Below are positions 25,306-36,956 of a stretch of 64,000 bases of DNA, one piece after another. The stretch lies in the NCBI GenBank assembly GCA_012932865.1, contig SAXG01000046.1:186001-250000 (forward strand), in the 5' to 3' direction. Source of the DNA: Amylostereum areolatum (taxonomy: Eukaryota > Basidiomycota > Agaricomycetes > Russulales > Stereaceae). Positions within the stretch are counted from its first letter, which is position 1. Every line of letters begins with the position of its first letter. Below the pieces are notes generated by a model that saw only the letters and a program-made list of their open reading frames with translations, was not told where the DNA came from and ran no database searches. The position numbers and the translations under genes were made by a program.

Positions 25306-27363
25306 TCACATCTTCGCGATGAGCATTGCAACTACGGCGTAAGCGACGGTGGCGGGAGGCGTCACGACGCAATACGACCAGAAGATGGTGCGGCTGATGA
25401 GGCGCTCGAAAGCGTCCCCAGACACGGCCTGGGTCATCTAAAAATCGCATCAGCACGAGCGACGGTTGACGAATGCGGGGTGGAGATAAGTACCTGCGAG
25501 AGCGTCAGCGCCGGCGGCGAGCTGAGCAGCAGAACGAGACTGAGGATAAACACGGGACTGCAAGCAGATCCGACGCCATCAGCACCGCACCAAGCTATAT
25601 GCGCCAAAAAAAGGCAACGCACTCTTCGAAAACCTTCGGATTGTCCACCAGCGCGCCCCATGCCATGAGCGGCAAAAATAGCGCGGGTACGACGACCATA
25701 CGCGCCTGCAACCGCCACGAAGACCGGTCTTCGTCTCCCCGGCAGCCTGCCTTCTCACTCTGCCCACCAGCCCGGCCCTCCCTGAGAGTCTTCAAGCTGA
25801 AGATCGAGCGTACACTGCTCGTCGAACGGGCCCACCACCCTTCTCCCCTGCGCGCCTTCCGTCCTCTGCTTCTCCGTGCCGACGTTTGTCTTGTCCTATA
25901 TCCTTGTCGTCATCAGCCGGGCGGTAGAAGTAAGCACCGAGCACGACGAGCGTAACTGGGATGCTGCAGTTGCCCGCCTCGGTAACGGCTCCTCGCACCG
26001 GGTTCAGATGGACGTCGAGAGTGTGTTGGAGGGCAGGGACGAGCGCGACGACGATAGAAATGAGCGCGGCGTAGAGGGGTGCGGTCATGAACTCTGCGAT
26101 CGGCTTGAAAAATGCGCGTATGCGGCGGCGGGCTTTGAGTAGGAAGGAGGGGGTCGTGTGGGTGTGGCGGCGGATGAGCGGGGTCGGGAGCTCATCGTCG
26201 GTGTCGGGTTCCAAGTCCGAGTCCGAGGAAGAAGGGTGGAGTGTGGTGGAGGAGGTGGTGGAGGTGGTGGGGAGGTGTACGCGGGAGACGGTAGGGGTGT
26301 TGGGGAAGGAGTAGAACACGTGCGGGCGATCGCGGGAGGGGGAAGAGGGCCCTTGAACGGAGATGGCGGGCACTTCGGGAAGGAGGAGGGTCTGAGGGGA
26401 GCCGAGGAGAGCTAGGGAGGAGGAGGGGAGTGCGCTCGTCGTAATCTTCCGGGTGATGCTCTTCGTGGTCCGAGTCCTCGGAGAGTACGCCCTCGGGTTC
26501 AGAGACAGGGTCCGCGGATGCGAGGAGACGGACGCCGTAGCTCCAGCGAAGCTGTGAGACAAGTTAGCCGTCTGGGGAAAATAAACGGAGCGCATATAGA
26601 GCGGCGGCGGGGTCGAGTCCTCGCGATCTCGGGTAGAGATATTGAAGGAATAATTTTCGATGGAATAGGAAGGGAGTGGACATGGAATTGAATGCACGTA
26701 CCACCATGCCGAGGGTGCTGCACACCGTGAGGTAAGAGAGCGCTCGACCGACCATCGCACTCTTCGAGTCGTCGTCGCCCCATCGAAGGCCTGGAACGGC
26801 CACCACCAGTGATTGTAAAAGAGCGATGGGGAGGGAGTTTGAGTTCATGAACATGGCCGCGGCCATGGCGAAGTGGCTAAAAAACCACACAAGGGGTTTT
26901 CGATCAATCGGGAAAAGCGGTGGAGGGAGGAACGTGCGCACCGCTGAGACGGCTTGAGGCGGAAGAGGTGGCCCATCGCCCAGGCGACACCGAGGGATAC
27001 GATAGAGAGAAGGGCGAAGAATATGGGGATGATCCATAGTTCCTTGAGTTTCTGGGGCGAGAGGGAGAAGGCGACTTTGGAGAAGAGCAGACAGGGGGTG
27101 AAAAGGGCAACATTGATGCGATTTAGTTGCTGGACGCTTTTTATCAGCGCTTTGATGGGAGGTGATAGAGATAGAAACGAACCTTCTGCGTCTTTTTATC
27201 GAGGATGTTCTTCCGTGCTAGGATGTAACCTGCGAGAGCGATGAGGAAGACCTGGATGATGGACTGGGACGCGAGTTAGTGAACGTCCGAGGCAAGGGGA
27301 GTATAGAGAAAGAAAACCGACACCAAAGACAGTCTTGAGAAGGGCCCATATTGGAGTACCCAT
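25306..27363 (-). CDS. Auxin-efflux-carrier-like (PIN-like) membrane transporter
   Basis: The minus strand starts MGTPIWALLKTVFG and continues IIQVFLIALAGYILARKNILD, then NRINVALFTPCLLFSK, the conserved start of fungal members of the membrane transport family PF03547. The next hydrophobic block includes MNSNSLPIALLQSLV, then LRWSYGVRLL after a 157-nt intron. A long hydrophilic, Ser/Pro/acidic loop follows, then further helices (PLYAALISIVVALVPAL, MVVVPALFLPLMAWG, PVFILSLVLLLSSPPAL) and the end TIFWSYCVVTPPATVAYAVVAMLIAKM. Yeast and fungal relatives sit in the ER or plasma membrane with unknown substrate. The joins between about 25,790 and 25,700 are not certain. The donor after FG is GTCGGT. 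Confidence 0.88.
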
Positions 27364-28871
27364 CGTGGTGGTGGTAGGAAGCAGAGCGAGGTGGACGCTG
27401 TGAAGGGCGATGAACGCTCTCTCAGGCTTGGCTTGTCTTGTCTCCCGCTGATGCACTCAGTCTTACGTCATTTCACGTGATCGCGAACTACAAGAACCTG
27501 TACAACTACTGCATCATCCGGAGTTCTCAAGCATCGTACTTACACTGTACAGTCTCAGCTAGATGTGCCAGAGATCCAGATCACGTCCTTTTCTCCCGAA
27601 GATATGTACCAAGGGCAATTTCATTGGGAATCTGCGATGATGCTTAGATACAAACATGACTCTGTACGATATCTATCCAACACAAACAAGTCCTCACGAA
27701 GAGAACAAAAAGGCAAAAAATTGGGACACAGCAGGTCCAGAGTAGTCTGAATCGAGTTTCGCGCGCGTTCCCCCGGCCGAGGGGAGACGACGACGCGAGC
27801 CTACGAATTGCACTCAAGGGCGAGTACAGTCACGACACCGACACCAACCGACACCCCTCTTACACCATGTAGACCGCAGGCCGAAATGCGTGCCTTAACG
27901 CTCGAACGTGGGCGACATCCGGCGACTCGTTTCGGTATTTGGAGTGGACATCCTGCACCACCGCGCAAGGACAACGACCTGGGCGTAACACGCCACCAGG
28001 GGCCTATAAAGCATCGTTCCGAACATCGGACACGAATACCGCGCGCTCGAATCTGTCGAGTTCCTGGACTTCAGCCGGGAAGGGTTTGCAACGTTGCAGC
28101 AGGATCGATATCTGTCGCGCACTCCTACTTCATACAGTTTCGGTTCGTCAGTGAGGGCCCACGAGCTACGTGCAGGATCTGCCCTGAATCCTGTCCATCA
28201 ATGAAGACGGTAAGTGCGATAGGGTGGACTGCAACGCCCCCTGGGGGACGCGCGTGCCCGGGGTCGGAAGGATGGTCGTCGCGAAAGAACGTACCGCCCA
28301 CGCTCCGCAATACATCTCAACGCCTGCCCCCGAAACCTCCTCTGCACATCGAACCACGAAGGCCGACATACAGAATCTCCGGTCCAAACGAAGGCAAGCG
28401 GCGTGTCTTGTATACTGCGCGACTCGTTAGAGCCGGGCCCAGCGAGAGCCGATCGGGGGAGCTGGAAGACTCAGACCTTAGCCCGCTCGTGAAAGGAGAA
28501 CGTCGGAGACGATCTGTGCGGGACGAGCTTCGTGGCCTTGGACCTGCTGTGGTGGTGAAAGAGACACAAAGCGCGGGAAATTTTCAGATAAGGCCGCGGG
28601 CGGGCGCTTATCACGCATCGTTTCCCAGCACGTGAGGTGCGCGATACGCGTCGGAGGCGCTTTGGTTATGTTTGGCGCCCAACATGTGGCAGGGGACCCA
28701 TTGTTCGCTTGCCTCGTTTCCAACCCGCCCACCACAACCTCCCCGCCCGTGTCAACGTTCCCGCGGTATCTATCCCGCCATCACTGTATCCGCTCAGCAG
28801 GTCTCGTGGCGTAGGTTTCATAACAAGCGCAAGCCGTCGTCGACCGCACAAACTCTATAGAGCCGACCACA
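27364..28871. other. Intergenic, no gene accepted
   Basis: About 1.5 kb between divergent genes. A plus-strand frame open from 27808 to 28635 (275 codons) is Arg/Pro-rich, has no family resemblance and overlaps open frames on both strands, so I read it as composition-driven. Confidence 0.4.
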
Positions 28872-30499
28872 ATGCCCTCCCCCGGCAAGCGTCCCGCCAA
28901 GGGCTATGAGGCTCTGGTCAGGTCGTTCTTTACGAGCGGTAAATCCCCTACCTACCGAGGAGGAAGAGGACGTAATTCCACCGCGGTCACCCAGCCGGAT
29001 GGACTTCCTCGACGCGCCCAGCGCATGTCCATCGCTCCCCGTCTGCAAGCCGAAGACGTCGCCCGCCGAAATCAAGGCACCCATCGAAGTTGATGATGAT
29101 GAAGACGAAGAGGATGACATTATGGATTCATCGTCCGAAGACTGGTATGAAGATGTGGTCTACGTCGAAACATCGTCCGCCCGCGCCGTGGCGCGCACGA
29201 CCCTCAGGCCGCACGTCTATCCCCCCCTCTCCCCGCCCCGCCCCCACACCACCACCATCCGACATTACCTCCCCGCCTCCTCCTAACCGGCCAATTCGCC
29301 GCCCGCCCCTCGGCCCGCACCATGGCTTGTCCCGCAGCGCGTTGCAACACCAGAAATGGTTGTGGAGTTCGCGTTACGACGAATGGATGCAATGGGAAAT
29401 GGACGTCGAGGAGGCGGCGTCAGAGGCGCATGCTTACGGCGGGCTCGCCGGCCCTGTATCCATATCACCTCCGTCCCGCCGCTCACCCTCGCCGGAGAAG
29501 CAGCAGGAAGACAGGAACATGAAGGAGCGCAGCCAGCAGCTGGACGCCATAAATCCGAACATCTTCCCGCGCACGGGCGACCTTTCCGAGCTCCATAACC
29601 CGCACGCCGCGCGCCTGGACAGGTACTTTGGGAACTATCCTCTCTGGACGATCCACAAGGTCCTTTATGTGTTCAACATGGGCGCGCCCCACCGTGAAGA
29701 AGGGTCGGGGTGCATCTCTCCCTCTCCCTCGTCGACCGGGGCGAGCTCCTGTCTGGCCCTGATCGAGGATGGTTGCGACTCGGACGCGTCTTCGTCGCCG
29801 ACCAAGTCGTGCGCGTCGGAGGATAGCGTGGACTCGGACAGGACCGTATCCTCGTCCTATTCGACGTCCTCGAGCAAGACACCGGAGTGGGAGACCAGCT
29901 GGGACGGGCGGTGGGAGGTGCTCCAGGAGCTCGTCAGAGCGACCGAGCGCGCGACGCTCCGGGACGTGAAGAAGCCTGCGCTCGTCACGACGTCGTTCGG
30001 GCTTCCGGTGGTGGTGCGCAGCCTTGGTGAGGACTCACCGGACGAAGACGACCTGGCCGACGCGGACCTGGGCGGCGTCGGCGATCGTTCTTATACGTAC
30101 GAGCGCCCGTTGTCGCGGTCGCGGTTCTACTTTGCCGACGCGGAAGACGAGCCGGAGGATGACGACGACGACGACGAAGACTACGGCGAGATCCTCTTGA
30201 ACCCTCGGTTTTCTGGCCCGTTCGTCGCCGAGCCGGTCATCGCCCCCGGGTTCGTCGAGAAGGAAATTATGAAGGGCGGCGGGGGCGGCGGGGGGAGAGT
30301 CAGAGTCAGAGCGACGGCGCGCCTCTCTCTGACGACGCGGGCCCCCGTCGGGGGACGGTTGTACTCACGTCTGTACAGTACGTTTGGGTCGGAGCTCGAA
30401 GGCTACGAGCGGCGCTTCACGACTCGTTTTTCTGGAGGACACTTCTATACCAGACCGACGATACCAAAAGGATTTGTACTGTACATTTGTAGCGATTAG
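28872..30499 (+). CDS. Unrecognised acidic, low-complexity protein
   Basis: I do not recognise a family. Exon-like pieces are: a start at ATG 28872 (MPSPGKRPAKGYEALVRSFF); an acidic stretch (EVDDDEDEEDDIMDSSSEDWYED, about 29080-29160) in a second frame; and a long third frame to 30499. The third frame holds WLWSSRYDEWMQWEMDVEEA, RYFGNYPLWTIHKVLYVFNMGA, Ser-rich acidic stretches and a glycine run (near 30275-30297). The joins are unresolved: a 56-nt intron (28939-28994) links the first ATG straight to the third frame but turns the acidic stretch into an unlikely sequence; otherwise a splice or one-base shift is needed near 29205-29350, in a C-rich tract. Confidence 0.55.
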
Positions 30500-32666
30500 G
30501 GCATGTATTACGGCAAGGAGCAGCAGTGACTCGACCCAACCTAACCCTTTCTGATGCAGATGGCGAGGACGAGGGGCGAGAGTGGGTGCGGGAGTTTTGC
30601 GGGTCCAGGGTCGGACGGGGGTTTCTGGCATAGGCTGCAGAAGGAAGCAGTAGACCCCCAGAAACGCGGTCAACAGACAGGTCACCGCGTAGATCGCATG
30701 GTGCGTGACAGTGAGGCCATTAAGGGAAAGGAAAGATTGAAGAAGCCCATGAGTATGGTGGGCGATGCGCACGAAGCGGGATAAAAGACCCGTGCCACTG
30801 CTGCCACGATACGTACCGTCGGGCGCGATCGTGGGCGTTGGGCTGGTGTGGGAGATGTTCGGCCGCTGGAAGACTTATCGAGAGCACTTGCGAACCCTGG
30901 AGTGAGGTGGATGTATATAGGCAGGGAAGACGCGGATGACCTACGGTCGAAACGCGAGAACGCCGAGCCATGACTCGGTCTGTTTTAGAGACTTGGAACC
31001 ACAGGCAAGACCCCATGCTAACCACGCAGGCATGAAGGCTCGGAAAGACATGTTTGCCTTGTGTGTGTGCGACTCGGCGCGAGGAATATATCCAGTGATA
31101 AGTTTGAATACCCGTGAGAGTCGAGTATGCGCTGAAACCCTCGATTATGCGGCGCTCGCATCCTCCGGTGATCCGTACATATGGACGCCTTCGAATGAAG
31201 GGACTTGGGAAGTCCAGGCAAGGTTCAAGGGTGTTCGCCCTTATTTCTCTAGCGAAAAATATATGTGGCGATGAGCACAGATGGGGCCAAGTATGTATGG
31301 AGGCAGCTGATCCTTCTTGCTGTGCGCGAGTGCTGATGTGATTGACGGAGAGCGAGCTGGCGGTAAATTTGGGAGGGAAACGAACTGCTGCCGCTAAACC
31401 TGCAGAAGAGTTCGTGGCTGGATCCGACATCATGTCTGCATCGGAGCATCCTGCTCGAAATAGGAGACTGAGTGAGTGAATGAAGGGTCACGAAAAGGGA
31501 AGTCTATTGTGACATGGGAACCACGTCCGACAGATTGTCTCTGGGCATCGCCCGAGGGCCAATACCGACACCTGCCTTGTCTTCCAGAATCCGAAGATGG
31601 CGAAGCCCGAAGGCTAACGCCGCAAACAAGGGCTTCGGGGGGGCAAAGGAGAATGTGTTCAATGTATGTTTTTGGAGAGCAAAGCCCGAGCAGGGATGAC
31701 GCTTCGGACACGGGGGGCGCCGAAATCGCTAGACGATGATGGAGCGCCGGTCGGATGACCGAGATATGACCTGACGAGGGACGGGCGACTGTACATATTC
31801 AGAAGGCGCAAGAAGGCGTGGATACACGGCAACTTACCTAGGAGATCAGAGACGCCCGGTGGGTGTTCATTACAACAAACCGTGCACGCGGCGGGGAGTG
31901 ATCGAAGGGAGGGTCGGCGGCATTCTTCTTGCGGCTGCTCGTCGACGAAAACCGCGCTCGGGAGGAGGAGGACGAGGAGAGGAGAGGAGAGGAAGAAAAA
32001 GCAGAAAAAAAGAATGCCGAAGGCGTATAATTCGGCGGCATCCTCAGCGTCTACAAGATTTCAGGCGGAGAAAGAGAAGGGGAGTTGTGACCGAGAACGA
32101 CCAGGACGGACCTGAACAATCATGATCAAGTACCACAGGCTACTATGGAAATTCCGTCCCGGCGCACTTTGCAGCTTTGTTCCCGCCTCGACGGCCTTGG
32201 ACGAGTTGCGCTCGAGGAGGACAGACAGGCAAGGATCGTGAGCGCCCGCGTGGCGCCCAAGCCGAGCGGACAAAGTTTGGCCGCGCGTCACACACTTTCC
32301 TCCTAACCACGCCCTCCCATTTTTTGCCCAACCCCTCCTGCTTTTTCTCTCGTATTTTGCATCCTCATCGGTCCACTTCTGCAAGGTATTTATCGTCGCG
32401 GTTTGAATTCGGCCCTGCTCACGCGCCGACGCCAGCTTCGGCCCTTCGGGTCCTTGCGATTTCGAGCGGAGCGTAGTCTGAGCGCCGACAGCCAGCTTGA
32501 AATTCCGATATTTGAGGCGGAGTGCAACTCGAGTGAGTGAGCGACCCGCTTGCTTCTTCCGTCCGCAATTCACCATCTGCTCACCGTCCCCCGCCGTCCA
32601 CCTCGTCCTCCATGTCTTCAGCTCCCTCAACTCGCATTTCTCTCTCCCGTTCGCTCCACGCAAAGC
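30500..32666. other. Long stretch without a confident gene
   Basis: A minus-strand hydrophobic segment (LTVTHHAIYAVTCLLTAFLGV, about 30630-30730) could be one helix of a small membrane protein, but I cannot find convincing flanking exons. The right part, with a poly-purine tract at 31960-32010, is likely the promoter and 5' UTR of the Zn2Cys6 gene. Confidence 0.4.
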
Positions 32667-33960
32667 ATGAGCAACGATCATCCCAAGCCCGCCGAACAAC
32701 CCCCGCCCCAGCCTCCGCCCCCGCCCCCGCCTCCCCCCGTTCAGCCCTACCCCGGTCCACCGTTTAGCGGCCCCCCGTACTCATTCTACTACCCTCAGTC
32801 TGAGCACGGTGACCCCAACGTCCCCAATGGCCTTCCACCTGGCGCTTATATGATGCCTTTCCCTCCGCCACACCCCGGCCTCGTTTACTACCCTACGCCC
32901 CCACAGCCCGCCCAAGGTGCGCCGTTAGCAAGCACCCCATGCATCATCGTTGACTGACATCTCCCGCTATCTAAGGCTATCCTTTCCCGCAACAGGCGCC
33001 GACTTCTTCCGTCACGCGCACCAAACGCAAGCAAGTCAAGATGGCCGTTAGTCCAGTTTTCCCCGACTTGTTCCTCATTGTTCGATCTCGCTTACGATGG
33101 CGCTCACAGTGCACGAACTGTGCTGGCGCCTGCAAGAGGTGCGACGAAGCTCGCCCTTGCGAGCGCTGCGTCAAATACGGGCTTCAGGAAACCTGCGTTG
33201 ATGGCGTCAGGAAGGAGCGTAAGAAAGGAATCAAACGTGGGCCGTACAAACGAAAGAACAAGCCGGGGTCCTCGCCCGAACCTCCGCCCCTTGGAGGTCC
33301 GCTGACATTCTTTCGTGTCCTCTCCGCCGATAATCAATTTTTTTCCTTCCAGGCTTCCAAAGGAATGTGGAACCCCAATGGTCGACCGAGCATCCGCCGC
33401 CCCCGCCGCCCCCGCCCGTTCTCTCTGCACCACCTGGGTTCATACCTCCTCCCGAAGGATATCATCCCTACTATTACGGATATCCTCACCCGCCTCCTCA
33501 TCCCGACGGTCATGAAGGCGCTCCTGGTGGCCAGCCGCCTTACCCTTACTACGCCGTTCACGGTTACGCCCCGATGCCTATGTACCCGCCCGGCGCCTAT
33601 GTCGCTCTGCCGGGCCAGGTGCCCCCACCTGTTATTGCGGCGCCGGATCCCATGGAAGCGAGGAACGGCGCTCACCCCACGGCCGCCGCCCCTGCCCCTG
33701 CCACCGCCCCCGCCACCACCGCTGCCCCCGCCGCCGTCGTCAGTGAACCAGCGGCCACCGTCGAGCCCTCCAACGGGAAGAAGAAACGTCGCACGAAGAC
33801 TGGCGACGATGGGACGACGAAGCATAGAAAGAAGGCCAAGCGGGCGAACGGCGAGCCTGGCGAAGGCGCGGAACCAACGGGTGCGGGTGAAGGCCAGGGC
33901 AAGGCTCCTACCACCAACGGTATAGGTGCACACCCACCGCCCGTCATCGCGGCTGCTTGA
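32667..33960 (+). CDS. Proline-rich Zn2Cys6 transcription factor
   Basis: Four exons (32667-32916, 32976-33046, 33110-33296, 33353-33960) give 371 residues. A Pro/Tyr-rich N terminus (runs of 8-9 prolines) precedes the binuclear zinc cluster at residues 108-136, with Cys 108, 111, 118, 124, 127 and 136 in C-x2-C-x6-C-x5-C-x2-C-x8-C spacing, then the basic linker RKERKKGIKRGPYKRK. The C-terminal part is again Pro/Tyr/Gly-rich, then Ala-rich, with a Lys/Arg segment (KKKRRTKTG, KHRKKAKR) that may be a nuclear signal. There is no middle homology domain. It is probably a nuclear DNA-binding regulator; target genes are unknown. Confidence 0.92.
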
Positions 33961-34774
33961 TGCCGGGGCCATCCTACACTACCCACCTCGTGGTTTGTGT
34001 CTCGCGTCGTTTTATTTATTTTTGATCGAATGGCAGACTGTTTCCGCTTTTATTTGTTCTTTTTATCAGGGTAGGGTGACCCCGGCATTGGCATTGGCAA
34101 CATCCTCTCATCGTCCCCGCCCGACGTCCGACGACCGCTGTCCTCATTTTGTTAACCATTACTCGAGCGTCAGCTCACGTTGGCCCGCGCGTTCTGGTCA
34201 ACAGAGTGTAGACGGCAACTTTTTGGTTATGCTTTCTTTTCTTGTATGCGTTCTCTCGCGCGTGTGTTTATTGACGTATCTGGGTTCTTGTTTCCCTTCG
34301 TCTCGGCGCAGTCGAATATTGTCAGTGTAGAGATGGCGTTGTTGGCAATATTCCTGTTCGTCGGTGCCGCTGGTGTTTATATTTCTTGCAATGTTGTACT
34401 CGTATCGTGTATCGCATGTTCTCCGGGCCTTCATGTCTTCCAGCTCTCCCCTCGAGTCTTAGAGCTTGCACAGCCGACTTGGGGGGTGTTGTTGGAGGGC
34501 CGCTGTCGGTCGCTTGTCGTCTTGCTTGTCCTTATGCTGCTTTCTGTACTTTGTAACTATGTATATCATACTTTTTGGTTTGACGTTTGTGGTTGTGAAG
34601 CTTAGGAGACATGGTAAGATGGGAAATGAAAGGAGCATGTGGGTGCGATGACAGGAATCTGAGATATGTAGTACGTCACGGGTTTCATGACATTAACAGT
34701 CTTCTTCGACCTCACTTGGTCAGTCTTCTCACCCAAAATCCTCTTACAGCGGTTCAAACCGAGGGTCGCTGAGC
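33961..34774. other. 3' region of the Zn2Cys6 gene
   Basis: T-rich on the plus strand and consistent with a long 3' UTR. The open frame at 34180-34605 looks hydrophobic only because of T-rich codons and is not accepted. Confidence 0.4.
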
Positions 34775-35104
34775 TCAACGACATGGCGAAGCGAGGCTCC
34801 GCACCGAAATCGTAGGGGGGAAGTCGTGCATCCTGGGCTGACTGTATGTGTTCCCCTCGACTTGAATCCCAGTACTAAGTGACATGACGGTGTCGCAGGC
34901 CTGCACGCGTAGCCGTGTATACTTCAAAGTTCTGAAGGGTTCCAAATTGACAGAAGGTAGGACCAACCGTTGTCCTGGACCCCCGAAGGCATCAGTTTGA
35001 CCGACTCCAGATGATGAATGGTCGACATCCGGGACGATATATTCGAACATGTTTTTCGGGCGCGACACGATAAGTTGTACGTGTGGCCTCGGCAACCACC
35101 TCAC
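34775..35104 (-). CDS. Possible gene fragment, unknown
   Basis: A 109-codon minus-strand frame with ordinary-looking protein composition (it includes LPSVNLEPFRTLKYTRLRV), ending next to the retrotransposon nest. I do not recognise a family. It could be the last exon of a gene whose upstream part was separated by insertion of element A, or chance. Confidence 0.25.
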   Translation of the reverse strand: MRWLPRPHVQLIVSRPKNMFEYIVPDVDHSSSGVGQTDAFGGPGQRLVLPSVNLEPFRTLKYTRLRVQACDTVMSLSTGIQVEGNTYSQPRMHDFPPTISVRSLASPCR

Positions 35105-35340
35105 TGAACACGGTTAGTGTTTTCTGCGGCGGAGCGTCAAGCGACGATGGCACTCATCGATCTATGTCCACAGGTCGACTCCATCGAGTGTTCTCATGAG
35201 GGGCTGGAAACGCGTGGATCAATACATCGACGGGTCACCTTTCTCATGTCGCCCGCGCCATTCCCCACGATGTCACCCATAAATCACTACTGCGACCTAA
35301 GCATGGTGTACCTTTCCCTCATCGACACCTGGACTGTTTC

Positions 35341-35874
35341 TGTTAAGGACGGTCCTTATCACGTGACAAGCGGCTCAGGCTACAGTACTCTTACGTGTGA
35401 GAGGTGGGATCAGGTGATCCAGACGTCTGGGTTGCGCGAAGGTTAGAGTCGATAAGCGAGGCAGTAAGTATTCACGGAATACTTAGGTGAGCTTTCGACT
35501 TTAGATTGGATTCTCTTTAGTATGCTTAAGAGGAGGTTCTTATTAGAACAGTCCTGTATTTACGAAGAGAACGAGCTGGGGAATAGCTCGCTCGTTGAGC
35601 CTCCTTTTATAGGAAAGGAGGTCGAGTAAATATATGTACATTCGGCGACGGTTGTATCAAGTATCTACGGAGACGAACTGTGGCACCGTCGAGGCTATGC
35701 CGTTGGGACGGTGACGATCTGTGGCACCGTCGAGGCTATGCCATCGAGACGGTGACGATCTGTGGCAGCGTCGTTGAGACGGTTACGAACTGGGGCACAG
35801 TCGTAATCCGTCGTTTAGCGACGTTCTTCCGAATAAGGTAAGGGAAAATGAAATACCTTAACGGAGTTGTAACA
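35341..35874 (-). repeat. 3' LTR of element A
   Basis: 534 bp with TGTTA...TAACA ends, matching the element B LTR at roughly 88-90% by eye. U3 contains two or more tandem units with the core TGTGGCACCGTCGAGGCTAT (35675-35790). It has a TATAAAAGG-type box (minus strand near 35613) and keeps AGCTCGTTCT downstream of it. Confidence 0.9.
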
Positions 35875-36098
35875 CTATCCCCCTCTCTAGAATCGACGTC
35901 TCGTAGATTTGCAAACCGGATGGGTTCCATAGGAATGTCTTGAATGCGTTCGTTCGATCGACGCCATCGTTGAATGAAGATCATTGATATGAGGGCGGTA
36001 AGGATTGTAAGTGTTACGATCACACTTATGACGATGATGAGCGAGCGGGGGGTGGTCGTAGCGAACATCGTAAGATCGGGCGATTGAGTATGCTGCAT
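35860..36098 (-). CDS. Element A 3' module: small single-pass membrane ORF
   Basis: Starts MQHTQSPDLTMF, then one hydrophobic helix (about residues 20-42), then QRWRRSNERIQDIP and NLRDVDSREGDS, after which it enters the polypurine tract and LTR; the frame stays open to 35736 inside the LTR. The element B copy at 49053 shares the layout with many substitutions. It may be an envelope-like or membrane-targeting accessory protein; no family recognised. Confidence 0.55.
35875..35889 (-). other. Polypurine tract of element A
   Basis: Minus strand TAGAGAGGGGGATAG directly before the 3' LTR; primes plus-strand DNA synthesis. Identical in element B. Confidence 0.85.
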
Positions 36099-36173
36099 CG
36101 TGTTTCTGACTTTTTCTGATCTTGACGTTCACTCTTCTTATGTTTGTCCGAAACCAAGCGATAGAATTCTATT

Positions 36174-36560
36174 CTACCGCTTCAGCCACGACTCTACTAC
36201 TTTTAAGTCCTCCTCGTCTATCGTAGGAGACCCTAGTCGATGCCCTATCCTCGCCGTCATGACCGGGTCGTCGGGGTTCTTGAACCGGGGCCCGTGTTTC
36301 TTGAAGATCCCTTTGATGCCGCATCTTCTCTTCGACTCCTGTAGCGCTTCTTCGTCGAGGCTTCTAGGCCTCTTCATGGCGCGAGCGACGTCCGGACGGT
36401 TTAGGAGTTCCGTGACTTGCTTGAGATGACGAAGGAGTTCTTCGTCGCGTGGGTCGGGCGTGGGAGTGCGCGAAGGGACGGGCGAGGGAGGAGGAGTGGC
36501 AGGAGGAGTGGTGTCGACGGTGGAGAGGTTACGCGAGGACGAGGTGAGAGTAGAAGACAT
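36174..36560 (-). CDS. Element A 3' module: 128-residue basic ORF
   Basis: Begins MSSTLTSSSRNLST, has a Pro/Thr-rich stretch, then a predicted helical DEELLRHLKQVTELL and a basic end with GIKGIFKKHGPRFK and TIDEEDLKVVESWLKR. The element B copy (48596-48979) is 127 residues and clearly conserved. Unknown function; encoded by the retrotransposon between pol and the 3' LTR. Confidence 0.6.
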   Translation of the reverse strand: MSSTLTSSSRNLSTVDTTPPATPPPSPVPSRTPTPDPRDEELLRHLKQVTELLNRPDVARAMKRPRSLDEEALQESKRRCGIKGIFKKHGPRFKNPDDPVMTARIGHRLGSPTIDEEDLKVVESWLKR

Positions 36561-36956
36561 TTTGGTAGGTTTGGGTGGTGCGAGTGGGTTTTGTTAGACG
36601 ATGTCTGAGGATGTCGTTGTCGCTGTGGCTTTCCTTTTATCCTTACGATGTGGAGAGGCAATGATGTAATCATTGCCTTCAATCGTAAGCAGGGGTTCGT
36701 ACATAATAAAATCAGTCGTAAGTAAGCGACGCGTCCAGCGCGCCGTAGGGAGAATACCAAGCATTTCGCCTTCCTCATAGCGATAGAAACCGGTACAGTA
36801 GAGAAGTCCGAGGAGAATATGCGTACAAATGAGGGCGCAGTCTGTGATCAGTCCGAGAAGTGTCGTAAGCGATAAAGGTAAAGGCGTGAGGATGATGACG
36901 ATGAGAGAAAGGAGAAAGTCCGGGTGCGTGTGATGGGTAAAAGTTCGTCCGTGCGC

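Noticed and set aside
27808..28635. 275-codon plus-strand open frame
   Set aside because: Arg/Pro-rich and without family resemblance or conserved segments, with open frames on both strands here. Likely composition.
30365..30772. Small minus-strand membrane protein gene
   Set aside because: One hydrophobic segment is present, but flanking exons could not be joined convincingly and part overlaps the plus-strand gene.
32061..32699. 212-codon minus-strand frame
   Set aside because: Antisense to the promoter, 5' UTR and first codons of the Zn2Cys6 gene; no family resemblance.
34180..34605. 141-codon hydrophobic plus-strand frame
   Set aside because: T-rich 3' region; hydrophobicity follows from base composition and no start context or homology is apparent.
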